A DNA stretch of 64,000 nucleotides from Streptomyces collinus Tu 365. GTDB lineage: Bacteria > Actinomycetota > Actinomycetes > Streptomycetales > Streptomycetaceae. The position numbers were made by a program, and so were the translations under genes. The stretch covers positions 4,484,170 through 4,548,169 of the forward strand of contig NC_021985.1 in NCBI RefSeq assembly GCF_000444875.1. Direction: 5' to 3'. Below the pieces are notes generated by a model that saw only the letters and a program-made list of their open reading frames with translations, searched no databases and was not told the origin of the DNA. Positions 16,581 through 25,126 of the stretch are shown in pieces (positions within the stretch are counted from its first letter, which is position 1; every line of letters begins with the position of its first letter).

Positions 16581-18344
16581 ATGCATCGGTACAGGTCCCA
16601 CACCTGCGGCCAGCTCCGCGCCTCTGACGTCGGCACCGACGTCCGGCTGAGTGGCTGGCTGCACAATCGGCGCGACCTGGGCGGCATCCTCTTCATCGAT
16701 CTGCGCGACCACTACGGCATCACGCAGCTGGTGGCCCGTCCCGGCACGGCCGCCTACGAGGCCCTGGACAAGATCTCCAAGGAGTCCACGGTCCGCGTCG
16801 ACGGCCAGGTTGTTTCACGTGGAACCGAGAACGTGAACCCCGACCTGCCCACCGGCGAGATCGAGGTCGAGGTCGCCGACGTCGAGCTGCTCGGCGCGGC
16901 CGCCCCGCTGCCCTTCACGATCAACACCGAGGACGGGGTCAACGAGGAGCGGCGCCTGGAGTACCGCTTCCTGGACCTGCGCCGCGAGCGCATGCACCGC
17001 AACATCATGCTGCGCACGGCGGTCATCTCGGCCATGCGCCAGAAGATGGCGGTGATGGGCTTCAACGAGATGGCGACGCCGATCCTGTCCGCCACCTCCC
17101 CCGAGGGCGCCCGTGACTACGTGGTCCCCTCCCGCGTGCACCCGGGCAAGTTCTACGCCCTGCCGCAGGCCCCGCAGCAGTTCAAGCAGCTGCTGATGAT
17201 CTCCGGCTTCGACCGCTACTTCCAGATCGCGCCCTGCTTCCGCGACGAGGACGCCCGCGCCGACCGCTCGCCGGGCGAGTTCTACCAGCTCGACATCGAG
17301 ATGTCCTTCGTCGAGCAGGAGGACATCTTCCAGCCGGTCGAGAAGCTGATGACCGAGCTGTTCGAGGAGTTCGGCGGCGGTCGCCACGTCACCTCCCCCT
17401 TCCCGCGCATCCCGTTCCGCGAGGCGATGCTCAAGTACGGCTCCGACAAGCCGGACCTGCGGGCCAAGCTGGAACTGGTGGACATCACCGACGTCTTCGA
17501 GGGCTCGGAGTTCAAGGCGTTCGCGGGCAAGCACGTGCGCGCCCTCGCGGTGCCGGACGTCTCCGCCCAGCCCCGCAAGTTCTTCGACCAGCTCGGTGAC
17601 TACGCCGTCGAGCAGGGTGCCAAGGGCCTGGCCTGGGTGCGCGTGGCCGAGGACGGCACGCTGTCCGGCCCGATCGCGAAGTTCCTGACCGAGGCGAACG
17701 TCGCCGAGCTGACCAAGCGGCTCGCGCTGGCCCCCGGCCACGCCGTCTTCTTCGGCGCGGGCGAGTACGACGAGGTCTCCAAGATCATGGGTGCCGTCCG
17801 GGTGGAGGCCGCCAAGCGCGCCGGCCACTTCGAGGACGGCGTCTTCCGCTTCTGCTGGATCGTCGACTTCCCGATGTACGAGAAGGACGAGGAGACCGGC
17901 GGGATCGACTTCTCGCACAACCCGTTCTCGATGCCGCAGGGCGGTCTGGAGGCCCTGGAGACCCAGGACCCGCTGGACATCCTCGGCTGGCAGTACGACA
18001 TCGTCTGCAACGGCGTCGAGCTGTCCTCCGGCGCGATCCGGAACCACGAGCCGGACATCATGCTCAAGGCCTTCGAGATCGCGGGCTACGACCGTGAGAC
18101 CGTCGAGGAGAAGTTCGCCGGCATGCTCCGCGCGTTCCGCTTCGGCGCCCCGCCGCACGGCGGCATCGCCCCCGGCGTGGACCGCATCGTCATGCTCCTC
18201 GCGGACGAGCCCAACATCCGCGAGACGATCGCCTTCCCGCTCAACGGCAACGCCCAGGACCTGATGATGGGCGCCCCGACCGAGCTGGACGAGTCCCGCC
18301 TGCGCGAGCTGCACCTGAGCATCAGGAAGCCGCAGCCGAAGTAG
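16581..18344 (+). CDS. aspS: aspartyl-tRNA synthetase
   Basis: 587 residues, the normal length of the bacterial enzyme. The N-terminal OB-fold anticodon domain (VRLSGWLHNRRDLGGILFIDLRDHYG) is followed by class II catalytic motifs: motif 1/2 region with FRDEDARADRSPGEFYQLDIEMSF, the GAD insertion domain (residues about 290-410), and motif 3 GGIAPGVDRIVMLL. It charges tRNA-Asp in the cytosol and, in bacteria without GatCAB-independent AsnRS, may be non-discriminating. A near-perfect parS site lies in codons 78-82. Its 3' end faces a bidirectional terminator. Confidence 0.97.
   Translation: MHRYRSHTCGQLRASDVGTDVRLSGWLHNRRDLGGILFIDLRDHYGITQLVARPGTAAYEALDKISKESTVRVDGQVVSRGTENVNPDLPTGEIEVEVADVELLGAAAPLPFTINTEDGVNEERRLEYRFLDLRRERMHRNIMLRTAVISAMRQKMAVMGFNEMATPILSATSPEGARDYVVPSRVHPGKFYALPQAPQQFKQLLMISGFDRYFQIAPCFRDEDARADRSPGEFYQLDIEMSFVEQEDIFQPVEKLMTELFEEFGGGRHVTSPFPRIPFREAMLKYGSDKPDLRAKLELVDITDVFEGSEFKAFAGKHVRALAVPDVSAQPRKFFDQLGDYAVEQGAKGLAWVRVAEDGTLSGPIAKFLTEANVAELTKRLALAPGHAVFFGAGEYDEVSKIMGAVRVEAAKRAGHFEDGVFRFCWIVDFPMYEKDEETGGIDFSHNPFSMPQGGLEALETQDPLDILGWQYDIVCNGVELSSGAIRNHEPDIMLKAFEIAGYDRETVEEKFAGMLRAFRFGAPPHGGIAPGVDRIVMLLADEPNIRETIAFPLNGNAQDLMMGAPTELDESRLRELHLSIRKPQPK
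16812..16825. promoter_or_regulatory. parS-like ParB-binding site inside aspS
   Basis: GTTTCACGTGGAAC matches the Streptomyces/Bacillus parS core GTTTCACGTGAAAC at 13 of 14 positions. It encodes Val-Val-Ser-Arg-Gly-Thr with GTT, TCA, CGT and GGA codons that are unusual in this gene, which suggests selection for the DNA site. ParB loads here to form the partition complex that organises the origin region. Confidence 0.8.
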
Positions 18345-18359
18345 TAGTACCGGGTGTCC

Positions 18360-18405
18360 GTGCGCGCCGATCCGTCCTGACTCGCTCTTGACGATCGGCG
18401 CGCAC
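18360..18405. terminator. bidirectional terminator between aspS and the FG-GAP gene
   Basis: A perfect 13-bp stem (GTGCGCGCCGATC / GATCGGCGCGCAC) with a 20-base loop lies between the two convergent stop codons and can serve both genes. Confidence 0.8.
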
Positions 18406-18421
18406 AGCCGTCTCCGGCGCG

Positions 18422-21400
18422 TCAGGACAGGGACGTGTAGCCGCCCCAGCCTGTGGCGATCTTCGTGCGGGCGCCGAAGGAGCCCTTGCCGTCACCGCTG
18501 TTGCGGTAGACGTTGCCGCCGCTGTCCCGCGAGACCAGGTCGGCCCTGCCGTCGTCGGTGAGGTCGCCGACACCGACCACCGCGTTGTACGAGGCGCCCC
18601 AGTCGGCGAACACCTTCGCCCGGGCCGCGAAGGTGCCGTCGCCCCGGCCGTCGAACCGGTAGAGGGTGTTCGCCTTGTCCTGGGCGAGCAGGTCGCCGAT
18701 GCCGTCGCCGTTCAGGTCGCCTGCGCCGATGACCTTCTTGTAGCCCTTCCAGTTGTCGTACAGCTTCACCCGGGCCGCCAGCTTGCCGTCGGCCGTGCCC
18801 TTGTGGAGGTAGACGGTGCCGGTCGAGGCGGCGCGGCTGATCAGGTCGGGACGCCCGTCGCCGGTGACGTCACCGGGCGAGGTCAGCACGTCGTACTGGG
18901 TCCAGCCGCTGCTCGCGAGGGTCGTGTACGACGTCTTCGGGGTGACCGCCTTGCCGCAGCCCGGCTTGTACAGGCGCAGGGCGCCGCTGCTCAGCCGGAC
19001 CAGCACGTCGTTGCAGCGGTCGCCGTCGAGGTCGCCGAAGGGCACGGCCCTGACGCTCGTCGCCCAGCCGGTGCCGGTGGTCTTGTCGCCGAACCTGCCC
19101 GTGCCGGTGCCGGCCTGGAAGGTCAGCCCGCCCGAGGAGTTGAGCGTGAGCAGGTCGCCCCGGCCGTCCGGGCCGTCGGGGCTGGTGAAGTCGTGCCGTA
19201 CGGGGGCGCCCCGGGACAGGAAGCCCTCGCCGGACGCCACGGTGACCGCGCCGGCGGTGCCGGTGCCGGTGGCCTTGAGGGTCCAGGTGAACATCCCGTT
19301 GGGGAAACGGACGTTCGTGGCCGTGGTGCCGGACCAGTGCGCCGCCACCCGGGCCGGGGACGCGCCCCCGGTGATCGTGTCGCTCACCCTGCCCTTCGCG
19401 CCGCTCTGCACGGAGGCGAACGTCAGCGACCAGGAGGTGACCGGACGGGACAGCAGCCACGAGCCCTCGAACGGCGTGCCGGGGTCGACGTAACTCGGCG
19501 TCCCGGACTCGAAGGCCGTCACGGCCGACGGCGTGACGCCGGTGGTGGCGACGTGCGTCCGCTCGTACAGGTCGGTCCAGGCGACCAGGCCCGTGTACTC
19601 GTCCACGGTCCACTTGAAGCGGCGGTCCACGGCGAGGCCGGTGTCCTGGACGGTCGTGGCGATCACCCGGGTGGCGCCGGTGGCCGCCTCGGTCAGGACC
19701 AGGGTGCCGACGGCGTGGTCGTGCCGGACGGTGAAGCCGTCGCCCAGCAGCACGTCGCCCCCGGTCACCGCGCGGGACGTGCCCGCCTTGGTGTCGTACA
19801 CGCCCGCCGAGTCGTCGCCGCACGCCCAGTACACCCAGCGGCCGGCCGCCTGCAGTTCGTCCGGCACACAGCCGAGGCCGGGCACGGTGACCGTGGCCCC
19901 CGTCCGGCCCGTGGCGATGTCGTACGAGGTGAGTTCGGCGGCGGTGGCCGTGGCGCTCCACAGCGTGGGGCCGTTCAGCGCGGCGGCGCGCACGGACCGC
20001 TTCAGCTTCTGGCCCTGCCCGAACTCGCCGACGTACTGCGCCGGGGACGCGCCGCCGGAGTTGTAGACGGCGTAGCCGTCGGAGACGTCGACGACGGTGC
20101 CGCCCCGGGTACGGAACTCCAGGGTGTGGTCGGAGGAGCCGTCCTTCATCGCGATCAGCCGGTCCGACTCGCCGGCGATGCCGGCGTCGTCGTACGTGGT
20201 GAGGAAGGCGTCACGCGGGCCGTCGCCGCTGTTGCCCCACAGCACCGAGCAGTCGGCTCCGGCGTAGGGACACACGGGGCTGATCCTGTCGCCGGGCTGC
20301 GGCTCGGAGGCGGTCAGCCGGCCGCCGGTCGTGGTGAGCGTGCGCACCGAGGTGGTGTCCGTGGTGCCGCTCGGGTCGTCCTCGGCGACGCGCAGACTGC
20401 CGCGGCTGAGCGCGAGGCCCGTCTTGGCGTTCTCCGGCGCGGGGACCTGCGCCGCCTTCGTCGCGGTCAGCGAGCCGTCGGCGGACTGGGTCACCCGCTG
20501 GGTCCACCAGTCGGCGGCGTCGGTGCCGCCGGTGACCAGGGCGCTGTCGCCGGAGGCGCGGACCGCGTACGCGCCGGCCTTGGCCAGCAGGGTGCGCGAC
20601 GAGCCGTCGGCGAGGGACACGGCGGCCAGGCGGACGCCGGTCCCGCTGCCGATGCCGCCGGACAGCGGCAGCAGCAGCCAGTCGCCGACGAGGACCGGGG
20701 CGCCCTCCAGGTAGCCGCCCGGCGCGGGCAGGTCCAGCACCTGCTCGACGCCGCCCGGGTCCGTGCGCGACTTCAGGCGCAGGTCACCGGAGCCGAGGTC
20801 GTACACGCCGACGCGGTCGTCGCTCATGACGGTGACCGGGCGGGCGCCCACGGCCTCGAACACCTCGGTGGCGACGGCCGTGCCGGTGTCCAGGTGGTAC
20901 AGGTCGGTGCCCACCTGGAACAACGCGCCGTGCGCGTCGGCGGCCTTGACGGAACCCGAGGTGATCCGCGTGCCGGCGGGCGCGAGGGCGCGGGAGCGCC
21001 ACGCGCCGTCCACCCGGTCGTGCAGCGCCCGCTCGGTGAGCACGGTCCGCCCGGCAAGTCCGCGGTACGCCTGGTCGGAGGTGAGGACCGACGTCGTCCG
21101 GGTCTCCGGGTCCCAGAGGGACACCGAGCCGGCCTGCGGCAGCGCGACCAGGTCGCCGTCGGAGCCGTACCAGGCCTCCGGGCAGGTCGTCGAGCCCAGG
21201 TTCGCGCACGCGCCGACCGGCGCGTAGGCGCCGTCCGCCGTGCCGACGACCACGGTGGTGCCGGTGGCGTGATCCGTCCACAGCAGCCCGGCGATCCCGC
21301 TCTGCCGGTGCAGGAATCCGCTCGCGCCGGCGACCAGGGGCCGGTCGGTGCGCGGGCGGGTGGAGTTGGGGTCGGTCAGTGTGATCTCGGTGGTGCCGGC

Positions 21401-21529
21401 CGCCGGGGTGCCCGGTTCGGCCGAGGCGCCGCCGCCCGGCAGGACGGCGGCGGACACGGCCGCCAGGGCGACCGCGAACGAGGAGACGGCCGCGGCCGCG
21501 CCGCGCCGTCGGGGGGCGTGTCTGCCCAC
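18422..21529 (-). CDS. large secreted FG-GAP/VCBS repeat protein
   Basis: 1035 residues from the GTG at 21529, which has GGGAGG about nine bases upstream. A twin-Arg-containing signal peptide (GRHAPRRRGAAAAVSSFAVALAAVSAAVLPGGGASA) is followed by some 750 residues of beta-propeller-like repeats (LDPETRTTSVL, DLYHLDTGT, GLVAWTDLYERTH). The last 200 residues are FG-GAP repeats (FGDLDGDRCNDVLVR, PGDVTGDGRPDLISR, AGDLNGDGIGDLLAQ, VGDLTDDGRADLVSR), each with a calcium-binding Asp-rich loop. It probably folds into two propellers outside the cell and may bind carbohydrate or the wall. Its ligand is unknown. Confidence 0.85.
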   Translation of the reverse strand: MGRHAPRRRGAAAAVSSFAVALAAVSAAVLPGGGASAEPGTPAAGTTEITLTDPNSTRPRTDRPLVAGASGFLHRQSGIAGLLWTDHATGTTVVVGTADGAYAPVGACANLGSTTCPEAWYGSDGDLVALPQAGSVSLWDPETRTTSVLTSDQAYRGLAGRTVLTERALHDRVDGAWRSRALAPAGTRITSGSVKAADAHGALFQVGTDLYHLDTGTAVATEVFEAVGARPVTVMSDDRVGVYDLGSGDLRLKSRTDPGGVEQVLDLPAPGGYLEGAPVLVGDWLLLPLSGGIGSGTGVRLAAVSLADGSSRTLLAKAGAYAVRASGDSALVTGGTDAADWWTQRVTQSADGSLTATKAAQVPAPENAKTGLALSRGSLRVAEDDPSGTTDTTSVRTLTTTGGRLTASEPQPGDRISPVCPYAGADCSVLWGNSGDGPRDAFLTTYDDAGIAGESDRLIAMKDGSSDHTLEFRTRGGTVVDVSDGYAVYNSGGASPAQYVGEFGQGQKLKRSVRAAALNGPTLWSATATAAELTSYDIATGRTGATVTVPGLGCVPDELQAAGRWVYWACGDDSAGVYDTKAGTSRAVTGGDVLLGDGFTVRHDHAVGTLVLTEAATGATRVIATTVQDTGLAVDRRFKWTVDEYTGLVAWTDLYERTHVATTGVTPSAVTAFESGTPSYVDPGTPFEGSWLLSRPVTSWSLTFASVQSGAKGRVSDTITGGASPARVAAHWSGTTATNVRFPNGMFTWTLKATGTGTAGAVTVASGEGFLSRGAPVRHDFTSPDGPDGRGDLLTLNSSGGLTFQAGTGTGRFGDKTTGTGWATSVRAVPFGDLDGDRCNDVLVRLSSGALRLYKPGCGKAVTPKTSYTTLASSGWTQYDVLTSPGDVTGDGRPDLISRAASTGTVYLHKGTADGKLAARVKLYDNWKGYKKVIGAGDLNGDGIGDLLAQDKANTLYRFDGRGDGTFAARAKVFADWGASYNAVVGVGDLTDDGRADLVSRDSGGNVYRNSGDGKGSFGARTKIATGWGGYTSLS

Positions 21530-21573
21530 GTGAGTTTCCCTCCCCGCGAGGGCCCCCGCCCTCGCCAAGTGAG

Positions 21574-21609
21574 CGGACCTTACCAGGGCTTTTACCGGGG
21601 CTTTTACCG
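21574..21609. repeat. short tandem repeat, about three 12-base units
   Basis: Two exact units gggcttttaccg (21586-21597, 21598-21609) follow a diverged unit (ggaccttaccag). The array lies 45-80 bases upstream of the FG-GAP gene start, in its likely control region. Confidence 0.7.
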
Positions 21610-21699
21610 GGCTTGGGGAAGGGGTGGGAGAAGGTACGGGGCTCGGGTGGGCGACGGGACGGCGCGAAGACGGGGGTGGAGACCGTGCGGCGGGCCGGG

Positions 21700-22395
21700 T
21701 TACTCGCCCGTGCCGGGATCGGGTTCGTCCTCGGGAGCGGCACCGTCCTCCAGCAGCCGCTCGGCGATGTCGTCCGACCAGGCCTGCGCCCAGGCGCGCA
21801 GGTCGGCGACGCGCGGCTCGTCCAGCCCGTACCGCAGGAACTCCAGGGTGGAGTAGAAGTCCGTGCCCGTCAGGCGGGACTGCAGGGTGGGCAGGTCGAA
21901 GGGGTCATGGGCGTGCCTGCGGCCCAGTTCCTCCAGGTCCGGCAGGGAGAAGCGGGTGGCGGCGGCCCGCGCGTCGATCAGGTCGACGGCGGCGCCCCGG
22001 TCGTACAGGGCCCGGATCTTCGTGCCGACGGCGTCCTCGGCGCAGAGCGCGGGGCCGTACGCGGTCAGCTCGGGCGGCTGCCAGAACGTCTCCTTGTGCA
22101 GGGTGAGGGTGCAGGGCTCGCCGCTCGGCGGGTCCGTGACCGTCAGCTCCGCGGTCCGCTCGGTGGCCCTTCCGGCCTGCACCAGCCGCCCCCGCGCCTC
22201 CAGGGCGGCGCCGACGGCACCGGCGATGCGGTCCATGGCCTTGGGGCTCTCGGTGGCGAAGTCGACGTTCGCGTGCGGCCGTTCGAGCAGCCCGTGCGCC
22301 TGCAACGCGTAACCGCCGGCGAGCACGAGCCCGAACGGCCCGCCGACGCCGACGACGTCGGAGAGGAGCCGGTGGTGGGGGCTGGGTAGGTTCAC
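21700..22395 (-). CDS. AbiEii/AbiGii-type nucleotidyltransferase
   Basis: 231 residues; start GTG at 22395 with AAGGA upstream. The polymerase-beta-like nucleotidyltransferase signature is partly visible: LVLAGGYALQAHG (Gly-Gly motif) followed by ANVDFATE, where the first metal-binding aspartate of the usual hxDhD is seen as VDFA. LTLHKETFWQPP and AEDAVGTKIRALYDRGAAVDLIDA match the AbiEii family middle region (K-x-R-A...D-x-x-D). Relatives are toxins of type IV or MenT-like systems that modify tRNA or GTP pools; others are standalone. It lies 60 bases downstream of the nuclease-like gene on the same strand, so the two are probably co-transcribed. Confidence 0.75.
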   Translation of the reverse strand: MNLPSPHHRLLSDVVGVGGPFGLVLAGGYALQAHGLLERPHANVDFATESPKAMDRIAGAVGAALEARGRLVQAGRATERTAELTVTDPPSGEPCTLTLHKETFWQPPELTAYGPALCAEDAVGTKIRALYDRGAAVDLIDARAAATRFSLPDLEELGRRHAHDPFDLPTLQSRLTGTDFYSTLEFLRYGLDEPRVADLRAWAQAWSDDIAERLLEDGAAPEDEPDPGTGE

Positions 22396-22455
22396 GAGAT
22401 CCTTACTCTGCCAGAACGGAGCGGGGGCGGCCGGGCGCGGGGCCCCCGTGTCCGG

Positions 22456-23394
22456 TCAGGTCTGCGGTACGTCGCGGGTCTCTGCGGCGAGATCATCGGC
22501 CTCGCCGAACAGGTCCTCCGCGTGCTCGACCGTGCGTGCCCGGTCGAGCCAGTCGCTGACGCGGCCGGGGTCGGTGCACGCGGTGATGCGCCCACGCACG
22601 TCGTCCGGCACCGGGATGCCGCGCACCTCGAGGACCGCCAGCACGCCCTTTGCCTCCCCCTTTGCCTCCCCCTTGGCTTCGCCCGTGGCCTTGCCTTCCA
22701 GGTAGGCCCGCTCCATGACATGGCCGCGGCCGGGGAAGTAGTTGACGAACCCCATGATCTGCCTCCACTTGTCGCCGGCGGGGTTGTCCCCCAGGGCGAC
22801 GTCCAGGAATTGGTAGAAGTAGTCGGCGGCCTCGGCGTCCATGCCCTGCAGAGCACGGCCCAGTGCCTCCAGTATGGCGTCGCGGTCCGCGCTGTTGGCG
22901 TGTGTCAGGGCGGAGAACGTGGCGAGTGCGGGCTTCTCCGCCGCCGTCCGCGCGTCCGTGATGACCGGCAGGTTGTCCGGGCCGACCACCAGCGGGTACG
23001 TCCGCTGGGTGGTCCAGCCCCGTGCTCCGCACTCGAAGGGGCCCGCCGCCCACTTCGCGGTCGTACGATCCCGGCAGACGACCAGGAGCAGAACCGGCAG
23101 GCCGTACTTCGCCCGCAGGTATGCGACGTAGTAGGCCCAGCTCGACCCCTTCTTCGGGTCGCGGCGTTCCTGGGCCTCGATGGCCAGCAGGAACTCCTGG
23201 CCGTCCGAGGGGGCGACGCGCAGTGCGGTGTCGATGTGACGGGCCAGTGGCTTGGTCTCCGTCACGTCGGTGATGACCGCGTCCACGGTCGCCTTCTCGG
23301 GCAACGCGATCCCCAGCACCTTGAACACGGGCGTGAGGATCTCGGGCCGCTCCTGGAAGATCCGGTGCATGCCCTCATGGGCTGATGTGACCAT
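22456..23394 (-). CDS. Rpn/YhgA-like PD-(D/E)XK-family protein with a repeat-containing tail
   Basis: 312 residues of a family frequent in Streptomyces. The N-terminal 130 residues hold a PD-(D/E)XK-like core: Asp in the RHIDTALRV strand and Glu-x-Gln in FLLAIEAQERRDP, then WAYYVAYLRAKYGLPVLLLVVCRD. Residues about 230-247 are GEAKGEAKGEAKG-type repeats encoded by four 12-base DNA units at 22647-22694, before a helical tail (VRGRITACTDPGRVSDWLDRA). The layout is like Rpn recombination-promoting nucleases. No RBS precedes the ATG; TACGTT six bases upstream suggests a leaderless mRNA. Nuclease activity is inferred, not shown. Confidence 0.7.
   Translation of the reverse strand: MVTSAHEGMHRIFQERPEILTPVFKVLGIALPEKATVDAVITDVTETKPLARHIDTALRVAPSDGQEFLLAIEAQERRDPKKGSSWAYYVAYLRAKYGLPVLLLVVCRDRTTAKWAAGPFECGARGWTTQRTYPLVVGPDNLPVITDARTAAEKPALATFSALTHANSADRDAILEALGRALQGMDAEAADYFYQFLDVALGDNPAGDKWRQIMGFVNYFPGRGHVMERAYLEGKATGEAKGEAKGEAKGVLAVLEVRGIPVPDDVRGRITACTDPGRVSDWLDRARTVEHAEDLFGEADDLAAETRDVPQT
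22647..22694. repeat. intragenic 12-base minisatellite
   Basis: Four consecutive 12-base units, the first two identical (cctttgcctccc), encode the repeated Gly-Glu-Ala-Lys residues of the nuclease-like protein. Unit number changes would keep the frame and lengthen or shorten the linker. Confidence 0.8.
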
Positions 23395-23400
23395 GTGCGC

Positions 23401-23406
23401 AACGTA
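23401..23406 (-). promoter_or_regulatory. probable -10 element of a leaderless promoter (Rpn-like gene)
   Basis: TACGTT on the minus strand lies six bases before the ATG at 23394; no Shine-Dalgarno sequence is present. Confidence 0.4.
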
Positions 23407-23520
23407 GGGGCGACGAAGAGACGTCTGCCCGGACGATCAGAGGGCGTTCAGTCCTTCGAGTGGCGCAGAAACGTTCAGGAGAACCGGGCCGGTTCGCCGG
23501 GTTCCGGACCAGGCGGCGGT

Positions 23521-25119
23521 TCAGACGGCCGGCTTCTCCTCCAGGCGCGGGAAGAGGATCGCGCCCTTGGTGACGGTCGAGCCCGCCGGCAGGGTGCCCC
23601 ACCGGCCCGCGTCCTGGACCCGCTGCTCGGCCAGGGCGCCCAGGGACGCCTCCGCGCCGAGCGAGTCCCACAGCTTGCGCGAGGTCCCCGGCATGACCGG
23701 GTTGAGCAGCACGGCGACCGCGCGCAGCGACTCGGCGGCCGTGTAGAGGACGGTCGCGAGGCGGGCCCGGCCCTGCTCCGACTCGTCCTTGGCCACCTTC
23801 CACGGTTCCTGTTCGGTGAGGTAGCCGTTGACCTGCTTGACGAAGTCGAAGACGGCCAGGATGCCGCCCTGGAAGTCCAGTTCGTCGCCGATCCGCCGGT
23901 CGGCCTCGGCGACCGCCCGGACGAGACCCGCGTGGACCGCCGCCTCCGCCTCGCCGTCCGCGGTGGCCGCGGGCAGGGTCCCGCCGAAGTACGTGCCGAC
24001 CATGGCGGCCACGCGCGAGGCGAGGTTGCCGTAGCCGTTCGCCAGTTCGCTCGTGTAGCGGGCGGTGAAGTCCTCCCAGGAGAAGGAGCCGTCCTGGCCG
24101 AAGGCGATGGCGCGCAGGAAGTACCAGCGGTAGGCGTCCACGCCGAAGTGCGAGGTGAGGTCCTGCGGCCTGATGCCGGTCAGGTTGGACTTCGACATCT
24201 TCTCGCCGCCGACCATCAGCCAGCCGTTGGCGGCGATCCTGCCGGGCAGCGGCAGGCCCTGGGCCATCAGCATCGCCGGCCAGATCACCGCGTGGAAACG
24301 GAGGATGTCCTTGCCGACGAGGTGGACGTCGGCCGGGAAGGTGTCCGCGAACTTCTCCGGGTTCTCGTTGTAGCCGGCCGCCGTCGCGTAGTTCAGCAGC
24401 GCGTCGACCCACACGTAGATCACGTGCTGGTGGTCCCAGGGGACCGGGACGCCCCAGTCGAACGTCGAGCGGGAGATGGAGAGGTCCTGCAGGCCACCGC
24501 GGACGAAGTTCACCACCTCGTTGCGCGCGGACTCGGGCTGGATGAAACCGGGGTTCGCCTCGTAGTGGGCGAGGAGCCGGTCGCCGTACTCGCTCAGCCG
24601 GAAGAAGTAGTTCTCCTCCTTGAGGATCTCCACCGGCCGCTTGTGGATCGGGCACAGCTTCCGGCCCGCGTACTCGCCCTCGCCGTCGATCAGTTCACCC
24701 GGGAGCTTGTACTCCTCGCAGTCGACGCAGTACGGGCCCTCGTAGCCGCCCTTGTAGATCTCGCCCTTGTCGTACAGGTCCTGCACGAACTCCTGGACGC
24801 GGTCGGTGTGCCGCTGCTGCGTGGTGCGGATGAAGTCGTCGTTCGCGATCCCCAGGTGGTCCCAGAGCGGCTGCCAGGCATCGGTGACGAGCCTGTCCGC
24901 CCACTGCCGGGGCGTCACCCCGTTCGCCTCGGCCGTGCGCTGGATCTTCTGGCCGTGCTCGTCCGTGCCGGTGAGGTACCACACCCGCTCACCGCGCTGG
25001 CGGTGCCAGCGGGTGAGCACGTCGCCGGCCACCGTGGTGTAGGCGTGGCCGAGGTGGGGCGCGTCGTTGACGTAGTAGATCGGGGTGGTGACGTAGTACG
25101 ACGAATGCGTCGAGGGCAT
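23521..25119 (-). CDS. methionyl-tRNA synthetase, second copy (single-knuckle type)
   Basis: 532 residues. Class I signatures: HIGH-like APHLGHAY (residues 19-26) and a canonical KMSKS (GGEKMSKSNLTGI, near 305). The connective-peptide domain has one metal knuckle (CVDCEEYKLPGEL...LCPIHKRP), as in Bacillus-type MetRS. The anticodon-binding helical domain follows. It starts 7 bases after the stop of the upstream MetRS gene, so the two are one operon. It is clearly a paralogue of a different subfamily rather than a recent duplicate. Confidence 0.9.
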   Translation of the reverse strand: MPSTHSSYYVTTPIYYVNDAPHLGHAYTTVAGDVLTRWHRQRGERVWYLTGTDEHGQKIQRTAEANGVTPRQWADRLVTDAWQPLWDHLGIANDDFIRTTQQRHTDRVQEFVQDLYDKGEIYKGGYEGPYCVDCEEYKLPGELIDGEGEYAGRKLCPIHKRPVEILKEENYFFRLSEYGDRLLAHYEANPGFIQPESARNEVVNFVRGGLQDLSISRSTFDWGVPVPWDHQHVIYVWVDALLNYATAAGYNENPEKFADTFPADVHLVGKDILRFHAVIWPAMLMAQGLPLPGRIAANGWLMVGGEKMSKSNLTGIRPQDLTSHFGVDAYRWYFLRAIAFGQDGSFSWEDFTARYTSELANGYGNLASRVAAMVGTYFGGTLPAATADGEAEAAVHAGLVRAVAEADRRIGDELDFQGGILAVFDFVKQVNGYLTEQEPWKVAKDESEQGRARLATVLYTAAESLRAVAVLLNPVMPGTSRKLWDSLGAEASLGALAEQRVQDAGRWGTLPAGSTVTKGAILFPRLEEKPAV

Positions 25120-25126
25120 CGCGCCG

